The position numbers were made by a program, and so were the translations under genes. Positions 6,313 through 12,559 of a DNA stretch of 12,559 bases are shown in pieces. A model generated the notes under the pieces. It had not been told where the DNA came from, did not search any database, and saw only the letters and a program-made list of their open reading frames with translations. Positions within the stretch are counted from its first letter, which is position 1; each line of letters begins with the position of its first letter. The DNA comes from CAXYVC01 sp964292295 (GTDB lineage: Bacteria > Acidobacteriota > Holophagae > Holophagales > Holophagaceae). Where the stretch lies: positions 1-12,559 of the forward strand of contig CAXYVC010000078.1 in NCBI GenBank assembly GCA_964292295.1. Reading direction: 5' to 3'.

Positions 6313-9300
6313 ATGAGCTTCGTGCACCTCCACACCCACACCGAGTTCTCCCTGCTCGACGGCCTGACCCGCATTCCCGCCCTGGTGAAGAAGTGCCAGG
6401 CTTCCGGCATGCCCTCGGTGGCGGTGACCGACCACGGCAACATGTTCGGCATGATGCGGCTGCTGGACGCCTGCGAGAAGACGCGGGACGCCAGCGGGAA
6501 CCTGGGCGTGAAGCCCATCTTCGGTTGCGAGGTGTACGTGGCGCCCCGCTCCCGCTTCGACCGCCGCCTGGACCAGAGCCAGGTCAGCGCCGAGGGCCTG
6601 GAGGACTGCCAGGACCCCAGCGGCTCCCGGGACGCGGGCTACCACCTGGTGCTGCTGGCCAAGAACGCCACGGGCTTCGGCAATCTGGCCAAGCTCGTGA
6701 GCGCGGGCTTCACGGAGGGCTTCTACTACAAGCCCCGCATCGACAAGGAGCTGCTGCGCGAACACACCGAGGGGCTGATCGCCCTCTCCGCCTGCCTGGG
6801 CGGCGAGGTGCAGGCCCGGCTCCTGAGCGGCAACCCCGCGGCGGCGGAGCGGGTGGCCTGCGAGTATCGGGAGCTCTTCGGGGAGGACTACTTCCTGGAG
6901 ATCCAGGACCAGGGCTTCGAGGCCGAGCGGATGATCATCCCCGCGCAGTACGAGCTGGCCCAGCGCACGGGCATCCCCCTCGTGGCGACCAACGACGCCC
7001 ACTACCTGAACCACGCGGACGCGGACCTCCACGACACGCTGCTCTGCATCGGCACGAAGGCCCTGAAGCGCCAGGAGCGCCGCATGCGCTTCAGCACGGA
7101 CCAGTTCTACGTGAAGACGCCGGAAGAGATGGCCGCGCTCTTCCCCGGGCACCCCGAACTGCTGGAACGGAGCCTGGAGATCGCCAGCCGCATCGACCTC
7201 TATCCCATCACGCGCAAGCCCGCCACGCCCCAGTTCCCGGTGCCCGAGGGCTTCACCCTGGAGAGCTACTTCGTGCACATGGCGCGGGAGTGGTTCGAGC
7301 GGCGCATCCAGGAATGCCGGCCCCTGTGGCAGGAGGGGCTGCTCAAGCACCCCGAGGAGGCCTACCGGCAGCGCCTGGACTTCGAGATCGACACGATCCT
7401 GAAGATGGGCTATCCCGGCTACTTCCTGCTGGTCTGGGACTTCATCGCCAAGTCCCGGGAGATGGGCGTTCCCGTGGGGCCGGGGCGCGGTTCCGCCGCA
7501 GGCAGCATCGTGGCGTGGTCGCTGAAGATCACCGACATCGACCCGATGCAGTACGACCTGCTCTTCGAGCGCTTCCTGAACCCCGAGCGCGTGACGATGC
7601 CCGACGTGGACATCGACTTCTGCCGGGACGGCCGCCAGCGGGTGATCGAATACGTCACCGAGAAGTACGGGCGCGACCGGGTGAGCAACATCGTCACCAT
7701 CAACGGCCTCAAGACCAAGGCCGTGATCAAGGACGTGGCGCGGGTCTTCGAGAAGGACTTCGCCTGGTCCAACGAGCTCACCAAGCTCGTGCCCGCGGAA
7801 CTCGGCATCGGCGTGAAGGACGCCATCGAGAAGTCGGAGAAGCTGAAGGAGCGCTACGAGAAGGACCCGGACGCCCGGGAGATCCTGGACACGGCGCTCG
7901 GCCTGGAGGGCCTGGCGCGCAACACCGGCGTGCACGCGGCGGGCGTGATCATCGCGCCGGACGAGCTGACCCGCTTCGCGCCGCTCTGCAAGGACAAGGA
8001 CGACAAGGTGATGGTGCAGTACACCATGACCGAGGCGGAGCGCGCGGGCCTGCTGAAGATGGACTTCCTGGGCCTGGAGACCCTCACCCAGATCGCCAAG
8101 ACGCAGGGCTACATCGCGAAGACCTGCGGTGCGCCCGTGGACATGCTGAAGGTGCGCACCTTCACGGACCGGAAGACCTTCGAACTCTTCGCCGCCGGCG
8201 ACACGGACGGCGTCTTCCAGTTCGAGTCCAGCGGCATGAAGCAGCTGCTGCGGGCCCTGCAGCCGGACCGCTTCGACGACCTCATCGCCCTCAACGCCCT
8301 CTTCCGTCCGGGCCCCCTGGGCGCGGGCATGGGCGACACCTACGTGAACCGCCGGCACGGGCGCGAGCCCGTGACCTACATGTTCCCGGAGCTGGAGCCG
8401 ATCCTCAGCCCGACCTACGGCGTGATCCTCTACCAGGAGCAGGTCATGCAGATCGCCCAGGCGATCGCGGGCTTCTCCTTGGGCGAGGCGGACATGCTGC
8501 GCCGCGCCATGGGCAAGAAGGACGTCGAGAAGATGAAGAAGGAGAAGGCCGGCTTCATCGAGAAGGGCAAGGCCCGCGGCTTCGACGGCGCCAAGGTCAG
8601 CGAGCTCTTCGACCTGATCGAGTACTTCGCGGGCTACGGATTCAACAAGAGCCATTCCGCCGCCTACGCCATGGTGGCCTTCGAGACGGCCTACCTGAAG
8701 GCGAACCACCGCACCGAGTTCATGGCGGGCCTGCTCTCCACCAAGAGCGGGCGCACCGACGACGTGGTGAAGTACGTGGCCAACTGCCGGGAGCTGGGCA
8801 TCGAGGTGCTGGGGCCCGACATCAACGAGAGCGAGCTGGACTTCACCATCACCGGCGAGAAGCAGATCCGCTTCGGCTTCGCGGCGGTGAAGGGCCTGGG
8901 CGAGGCGGCGCTGGAGGCCATCCTGGAGGCCCGCCGCGCCGAGGGCCGCTTCCAGGACTTCTTCCATGCCCTGAAGGCCACGGACCTGACGAAGGCCAAC
9001 CGCAAGGTGTGGGAGTGCCTGATCAAGGCCGGCGCCTTCGACAGCCTGGAGCCCAACCGCGCGGCCCTGCTGCAGGGACTGCCCTCCGCGGTGGAGACGG
9101 CCAGCCGCGGCAACGTGGACACGGGCCTGGTGAGCCTCTTCGACGAGGCGGAGCTGGCGAGTCTCGGTGACGGATGGCAGGTGCCCGAGGACGTGGAGCC
9201 CATGAACCGGCGCGACCGCCTGCGCTTCGAGCGGGAGGCCCTGGGGCTCTACGTCTCCGGCCACCCTTTGGAGGAATACGTGGACGCCCTGAAGGTGCAC

Positions 9301-9912
9301 ACCATGGGCGGGCTCTCGGCCCTGCGGGAAGGCATCCAGGCCGGGCGCCACAAGGACCGGGACATCGTGAACGTGGGCGTGATGCTCACCCAGGTGCACT
9401 ACAAGACCAACCAGAAGGGGGAGCCCTGGGCCATCCTCATGGCGGAGGACCTGACGGACAAGTGCGAGGCGCTGCTCATGGCCTCCCACTTCAATCCGGC
9501 CACCCGGCAGCGCAGCCGGCCCTTCGAGGCCTACCGGGACGTGGCCCTTCCCGATGCCCTGGTGCGCCTGACGGGGGAGCTGCGCATCGACACGGCCAAC
9601 GGCGGCGACGAGGAGGAGGAAGAACAGATCACCCTGAAGCTCTTCGTGACGGCCATCGAGCCCCTGGAGGGCTTCCAGGGGCGCGGCTTCACGGGGGCCA
9701 TGGTGCGCCTGCCCGAGGGGCGCTTCCCCGAGGCGGCCCTGATGCCCATCCTCCGCCTGCACGCGGGGAACCTGCCCCTCACCTTCGAGTACCGCAAGGG
9801 CGGCCTGGTGGCCAAGGTGCGTGCCGGCGAGGCCTTGAAGCTCCGCTTCGACCCGGACCTGGCGGAGCGCCTGGAGCGCGAGAGTGGCTGCTCCCTGGCC
9901 TGGACCTACTGA
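6313..9912 (+). CDS. dnaE: DNA polymerase III alpha subunit (DnaE)
   Basis: Catalytic subunit of the replicative DNA polymerase; it extends primers on both strands as part of the holoenzyme. It is 1199 residues (E. coli 1160). The PHP domain at about 3-275 opens with VHLHTHTEFSLLDG and keeps candidate metal ligands His5, His7, His41, Glu73, His111, Asp228 and His230. The polymerase core has GPGRGSAAG at 389-397, the PDVDIDF acidic motif at 430-436 and a further catalytic Asp584 in KMDFLGL. A helix-hairpin-helix motif (KGLGE at 860-864) and an OB fold (about 1018-1095) follow, then an acidic run (GDEEEEEQ). LVSLF at 939-943 sits where the internal clamp-binding motif is expected. The start at 6313 matches the family (MSFVHLHTH); a GTG at 6286 would only add nine residues. 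It follows the membrane/Sel1 gene after 69 bases and is followed by two hairpins. The set of residues is complete for a main replicative DnaE. Confidence 0.98.
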   Translation: MSFVHLHTHTEFSLLDGLTRIPALVKKCQASGMPSVAVTDHGNMFGMMRLLDACEKTRDASGNLGVKPIFGCEVYVAPRSRFDRRLDQSQVSAEGLEDCQDPSGSRDAGYHLVLLAKNATGFGNLAKLVSAGFTEGFYYKPRIDKELLREHTEGLIALSACLGGEVQARLLSGNPAAAERVACEYRELFGEDYFLEIQDQGFEAERMIIPAQYELAQRTGIPLVATNDAHYLNHADADLHDTLLCIGTKALKRQERRMRFSTDQFYVKTPEEMAALFPGHPELLERSLEIASRIDLYPITRKPATPQFPVPEGFTLESYFVHMAREWFERRIQECRPLWQEGLLKHPEEAYRQRLDFEIDTILKMGYPGYFLLVWDFIAKSREMGVPVGPGRGSAAGSIVAWSLKITDIDPMQYDLLFERFLNPERVTMPDVDIDFCRDGRQRVIEYVTEKYGRDRVSNIVTINGLKTKAVIKDVARVFEKDFAWSNELTKLVPAELGIGVKDAIEKSEKLKERYEKDPDAREILDTALGLEGLARNTGVHAAGVIIAPDELTRFAPLCKDKDDKVMVQYTMTEAERAGLLKMDFLGLETLTQIAKTQGYIAKTCGAPVDMLKVRTFTDRKTFELFAAGDTDGVFQFESSGMKQLLRALQPDRFDDLIALNALFRPGPLGAGMGDTYVNRRHGREPVTYMFPELEPILSPTYGVILYQEQVMQIAQAIAGFSLGEADMLRRAMGKKDVEKMKKEKAGFIEKGKARGFDGAKVSELFDLIEYFAGYGFNKSHSAAYAMVAFETAYLKANHRTEFMAGLLSTKSGRTDDVVKYVANCRELGIEVLGPDINESELDFTITGEKQIRFGFAAVKGLGEAALEAILEARRAEGRFQDFFHALKATDLTKANRKVWECLIKAGAFDSLEPNRAALLQGLPSAVETASRGNVDTGLVSLFDEAELASLGDGWQVPEDVEPMNRRDRLRFEREALGLYVSGHPLEEYVDALKVHTMGGLSALREGIQAGRHKDRDIVNVGVMLTQVHYKTNQKGEPWAILMAEDLTDKCEALLMASHFNPATRQRSRPFEAYRDVALPDALVRLTGELRIDTANGGDEEEEEQITLKLFVTAIEPLEGFQGRGFTGAMVRLPEGRFPEAALMPILRLHAGNLPLTFEYRKGGLVAKVRAGEALKLRFDPDLAERLERESGCSLAWTY

Positions 9913-9936
9913 ACCCGAATGATGCGGTTCCGGCCA

Positions 9937-9958
9937 GCCTCCCTCGGTAGAGGGAGGC
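9937..9958 (+). terminator. Perfect 9-bp hairpin after dnaE, probable terminator
   Basis: GCCTCCCTC (9937-9945) pairs perfectly with GAGGGAGGC (9950-9958) around the loop GGTA, 24 bases after the dnaE stop. No T-run follows, so it is not a textbook intrinsic terminator, but GC-rich hairpins without a T-run are common 3' ends in such genomes. It may instead stabilise the 3' end of the mRNA. Confidence 0.5.
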
Positions 9959-9968
9959 GTGGAGCGTG

Positions 9969-10006
9969 TCCGGGCCAGACCGTCCCGGGGACGGAGCTGG
10001 CCCGGA
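9969..10006 (+). repeat. Large two-tier inverted repeat downstream of dnaE
   Basis: TCCGGGCCAG (9969-9978) pairs perfectly with CTGGCCCGGA (9997-10006). Inside it CCGTCC (9980-9985) pairs with GGACGG (9989-9994) around the loop CGG, with a small A/AG internal loop between the two helices. This makes 16 base pairs in 38 bases, about ten bases after the first hairpin and again without a T-run. It could be the second half of a tandem terminator, part of a structured RNA, a dispersed palindromic repeat or a protein-binding palindrome. The structure is certain on paper; the role is not known. Confidence 0.55.
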
Positions 10007-10183
10007 TCGCGCGCCGGAAGCGCTCGGATGCACAGCGCCCGGCAGGGACGGGGCATCCCCCATTGCAACATCTGGGCTGAACGCGACTTGTGCTGTCCAC
10101 CCCCGCTCTACGCCTGCCTCCTTTCGAAGGCTGGCTGCTCCAAACGCACCCTCCGGTCCGAGAACCGGGGCAGATGGCCCTTC

Positions 10184-10209
10184 GCCGGGGGCGAGTGCCC
10201 GCGGCTTTT
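10184..10209 (+). terminator. Terminator-like hairpin with TTTT ahead of the metalloprotease
   Basis: GCCGGGGGC (10184-10192) and GCCCGCGGC (10197-10205) pair with one G-G mismatch around the loop GAGT, followed directly by TTTT (10206-10209). It is the only hairpin in the spacer with a T-run. It lies 72 bases before the protease start and upstream of the possible -10 at 10224. It could end read-through from dnaE, end an undescribed small RNA made from the spacer, or act as an attenuator if the protease transcript begins further upstream. Confidence 0.45.
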
Positions 10210-10223
10210 CCGCACCCCTCACC

Positions 10224-10229
10224 TAAACT
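10224..10229 (+). promoter_or_regulatory. Possible -10 hexamer for the metalloprotease
   Basis: TAAACT (4 of 6 matches to TATAAT) lies just after the T-run hairpin and would give a leader of about 46 bases before the ATG at 10282. No matching -35 is seen at 16-18 bases upstream. The placement directly behind a terminator-like hairpin is what makes it plausible. Confidence 0.3.
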
Positions 10230-10281
10230 GCTGGCGTGGACCCTCGTGAATTGATGGTCGCGTTCTTGCCCTGGAGGAACC

Positions 10282-12559
10282 ATGTCCCGAACGTCCCTTG
10301 GTCTGGCGGTGCTGCTGCCCGCCTGCGCCCTCACCCTGGCCGCCCAGAACGGCGCGGCGCCCAACGGCAAGGCTCCCGCGCCCGCCGCTTCCGCCCCCGC
10401 GCCGGGCCAGCCGAAGGCCTTCGACGAGGTGGTGAAGGGCGCCACGCGCACGGACGGCTTCCTGCCCGTCTGGCGCAAGGATGACAAGCTCTGGATCGAG
10501 CTTCGGCCGGAGCTCTTCGGCAAGCCGATCTTCTTCACCCAGTACCTCTCCAAGGGCATCGGCGAGAACCAGCTGTACGCCGGCATGATGGGCCACTGGG
10601 GCGAGGGGGCCTCGAACAGCTACCCGGCCACCTGGCGGAAGGTGGGTCAGCAGGTGCAGCTCCTGGCCCTGAACACCGAGTTCGTGGCGAGGGAGGGCCT
10701 GCCCATCGCCCGCGCGGTGCAGGACGGCTTCTCCATGAGCCTGCTCGCCTCCGCCCCCGTGGCGAGCCAGCCGCACCCGGAGCACAAGAGCGTGCTGGTG
10801 GACGCCAGCGCCCTGCTGCTTTCGGACCTGCCCGGCGGCGCCACGGCCCTGGAGGCCCTGTACCGCCAGCCCTACGTCTTCGACCGCACGAACAGTGCCT
10901 TCGGCCCGGTGCAGCAGGCCGGGGACCAGACCAGCTTCCAGCTGGACGCCCACTACCAGCTGGCCAAGCGCATCCTGCCGCCCCTGCTGCCCCCCGGCGC
11001 CCAAGCGCCGCCCATGGCGCCCCTGCCCCAGACGCTGCCCGACGTGCGCAGCCTCTTCCTGGGCTACCGCCTGAATTTCATGCCCCTTCCCGCGGAGCCC
11101 ATGCGGGCCCGGGCGATGGATGATCGGGTGGGCTACTTTGCCACCACCCTCACGGATTTCAGCGGCGACCTGCAGCCCGACAACCGCCGGCAGATCATCC
11201 ACCGCTGGCGCCTGGAGAAGGCCGATCCCGCCGCGGCGCTGAGCCGTCCCAAACAGCCCATCGTCTACTGGCTGGACAAGAACATCCCCGAGAAGTTCCG
11301 CAAGGTGGTCGCCGACGGCATCCTCGCCTGGAACAAGGCCTTCGAGCGCATCGGCTTCAAGGACGCCATCGAGGTGAAGGTGCAGCCCGACAACGCGGAC
11401 TGGGACACCCTGGACGCCAAGCACGCCTCCATCCGTTGGCTGGTGGGTTCCGACGTGGCCTTCGCCATCGGGCCCAGCGTGGTGGATCCCCGCACGGGCG
11501 AGATCCTGGACGCCGACATCGGCATGGGCGAGTTCTGGACCCGCCGCTGGCGCGGCCAGTGGAAGGACGAGATCCCCTCAGGGGCTTCCCAGCACGCCCT
11601 GACGGGCGGCGCCGGCGCGGTGGGGGCCCGGGACCTGGACGAGGTGGCCTTCGGCATGGACCTGCTGGAGGCCCGGGGCGACCTGGATCCCGACAGCCCC
11701 GAGACCGAGGCCTTCGTGCTGGACTTCCTGAAGGGCATCGTGACCCACGAGGTGGGCCACACCCTGGGGCTGCGCCACAACTTCCGCTCCAGCCGCCTCT
11801 ATACCGACGCCCAGCTGGCCGACCCCGCCTTCACGCGCAAGAACGGCATGGCGGGATCCATCATGGACTACACCGCCCTGAACATCGCACCCAAGGGACA
11901 GAAGCAGGGCGACTACGTGGGCACCACCCTGGGGCCCTACGACTACTGGGCCATCGAGTACGGCTATGCGCCCATTCCCCCCGAGAAGGAGGCGGAGGAA
12001 CTGGCTCGCATCGCCGGCAAGGGCGCCAAGGACCCCCTGCTCGCCTACGGCACGGACCCCGACGCCGGCTATGGCACGGGTGCGGCGGAGGGCATGGATC
12101 CGGACGTGAACCGCTGGGACATCGGCGCCGACACCCTGGGCTGGGCGGCTCGCCGCATGCAGCTCAGCCGCGAGCTGTGGGAGCGCCAGCAGGCCCGCTT
12201 CGACCAGCCCGGTCGCAGCTATGACCGGGAGCGCGCGGTCTTCCTGGGCTCCATCTCCGAGATGGCCCGGGCCGCCAACGTGGCCGCCAAGTTCGTGGGC
12301 GGCGTGACCTTCGCCTACGATGCGCCGGGCAGCGGTGGCCAGCGGCCCCTGACGCCCGTTTCCGCGGCCCGCCAGCGCGAGGCCCTGCGGCTGCTGGAGC
12401 AGAACCTCTTCCAGGTGGAATCCTTCCGCCTGAAGCCCGCCTTCGTGGCGAGCCTCGTGCCCAGCAATCTGAACCGCCGCGAGGTCGCCCCGGACTTCAA
12501 CCTGGCCAACCAGGTGCTGGGCCTGCAGCGCCGCACACTCGCCCAGCTCTTCCAGCCGG
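10282..12559 (+). CDS. Secreted zinc metalloprotease, DUF5117/DUF5118/DUF4953 type (3' partial)
   Basis: Predicted exported metzincin-like peptidase; 759 residues are visible and the frame is still open at the right edge. An N-terminal hydrophobic stretch (6-21) ends LAA before Gln22, a plausible signal peptidase I site; an Ala/Pro-rich linker (about 25-44) follows. Residues from about 45 (AFDEVVKGATRTDGFLPVW) through about 245 resemble the DUF5118 and DUF5117 regions that precede the peptidase in this family. The catalytic motif HEVGHTLGLRH gives zinc ligands His489, His493 and His499 and the base Glu490. Met528 in GSIMDYTA is the Met-turn. The ATG at 10282 is supported by GGAGG four bases upstream (10273-10277) and by the signal peptide directly after it. 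The gene stands alone behind a terminator-like hairpin, so it is probably its own transcription unit. Substrates are unknown; a role in breaking down external protein or peptides is inferred. The missing end should be the C-terminal helper region. Confidence 0.93.
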   Translation, partial: MSRTSLGLAVLLPACALTLAAQNGAAPNGKAPAPAASAPAPGQPKAFDEVVKGATRTDGFLPVWRKDDKLWIELRPELFGKPIFFTQYLSKGIGENQLYAGMMGHWGEGASNSYPATWRKVGQQVQLLALNTEFVAREGLPIARAVQDGFSMSLLASAPVASQPHPEHKSVLVDASALLLSDLPGGATALEALYRQPYVFDRTNSAFGPVQQAGDQTSFQLDAHYQLAKRILPPLLPPGAQAPPMAPLPQTLPDVRSLFLGYRLNFMPLPAEPMRARAMDDRVGYFATTLTDFSGDLQPDNRRQIIHRWRLEKADPAAALSRPKQPIVYWLDKNIPEKFRKVVADGILAWNKAFERIGFKDAIEVKVQPDNADWDTLDAKHASIRWLVGSDVAFAIGPSVVDPRTGEILDADIGMGEFWTRRWRGQWKDEIPSGASQHALTGGAGAVGARDLDEVAFGMDLLEARGDLDPDSPETEAFVLDFLKGIVTHEVGHTLGLRHNFRSSRLYTDAQLADPAFTRKNGMAGSIMDYTALNIAPKGQKQGDYVGTTLGPYDYWAIEYGYAPIPPEKEAEELARIAGKGAKDPLLAYGTDPDAGYGTGAAEGMDPDVNRWDIGADTLGWAARRMQLSRELWERQQARFDQPGRSYDRERAVFLGSISEMARAANVAAKFVGGVTFAYDAPGSGGQRPLTPVSAARQREALRLLEQNLFQVESFRLKPAFVASLVPSNLNRREVAPDFNLANQVLGLQRRTLAQLFQP

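Larger units (their letters stand above)
9913..10281 (+). other. Long intergenic spacer, dnaE to metalloprotease
   Basis: 369 bases without a supportable gene on either strand. It contains two strong hairpins directly behind dnaE (9937-9958, 9969-10006), a smaller one (CTCCGGT/ACCGGGG, 10151-10170), a terminator-like hairpin with TTTT (10184-10209), a TAAACT hexamer (10224-10229) and the protease ribosome binding site (GGAGG, 10273-10277). Between about 10030 and 10150 the G+C content looks lower than in the genes, and I recognise nothing there. No tRNA, SRP RNA, RNase P or known riboswitch core was found by eye. Confidence 0.6.

Noticed and set aside
4534..10071. Very long minus-strand open frame (about 1845 codons) opposite the Sel1 gene and dnaE
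   Set aside because: It is exactly codon-aligned with the plus genes, its composition is low-complexity His/Gln/Leu/Ala, and it follows from the absence of TTA, CTA and TCA codons on the plus strand.
9913..10281. tRNA, SRP RNA, RNase P RNA or integron attC site in the spacer
   Set aside because: No T-loop GGTTCGA-type motif, SRP GGAAG core, RNase P core or attC core sites could be found on either strand by eye.
10293..10326. Lipobox-like LPAC in the protease signal peptide
   Set aside because: Pro at -2 is unfavourable and the hydrophobic stretch continues past Cys15 to LAA, so a signal peptidase I substrate is more likely.
10236..10484. GTG-initiated frame six bases after TAAACT, possible leaderless leader peptide
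   Set aside because: It runs out of frame into the protease gene, shows poor third-position bias before the overlap and becomes Arg/Gly/Pro-rich shadow sequence.

Overview
The window is very G+C-rich, with G or C at almost every third codon position. It holds compact bacterial housekeeping genes with few gaps. The gene set (YheT-type hydrolase, miaA, lon, a membrane Sel1-repeat protein, dnaE, a secreted HExxHxxGxxH protease of the DUF5117/DUF5118/DUF4953 type) and the base composition would suit an Acidobacteriota genome, perhaps Holophagae such as Geothrix or Holophaga. That placement is an inference from general resemblance, not a proven assignment. I see no insertion sequence, prophage, CRISPR array, tRNA or rRNA.

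Layout. (1) 1-808: the C-terminal two thirds of an alpha/beta hydrolase; its expected N-terminal half is not recognisable in the first ~125 bases. (2) 819-1214, minus strand: a 131-residue probable secreted protein of unknown function, convergent with the hydrolase and divergent from miaA. The divergent gap (1215-1277) holds an inverted repeat that contains this gene's Shine-Dalgarno sequence. (3) 1278-6243, plus strand: miaA, lon and a 552-residue membrane/Sel1 protein, separated by 26 and 14 bases, so probably co-transcribed, although lon may also have its own promoter. (4) 6313-9912: dnaE, the replicative DNA polymerase III alpha subunit, preceded by a 69-base gap. (5) 9913-10281: the only long non-coding stretch, with two strong hairpins behind dnaE, a terminator-like hairpin with a T-run, and a possible promoter. 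(6) 10282 to the right edge: a secreted zinc metalloprotease, cut by the window end.

How the genes fit together. MiaA (tRNA A37 modification), Lon (cytoplasmic protein quality control) and DnaE (replication) are core functions with no shared pathway. The window therefore reads as an ordinary housekeeping neighbourhood, and I found no clear new multi-gene system. The items most worth a second look are the structured dnaE-protease spacer, the hairpin that can mask a ribosome binding site at 1222-1248, the short or leaderless promoter geometry in front of miaA, lon and dnaE, the odd left edge, and the two uncharacterised proteins.
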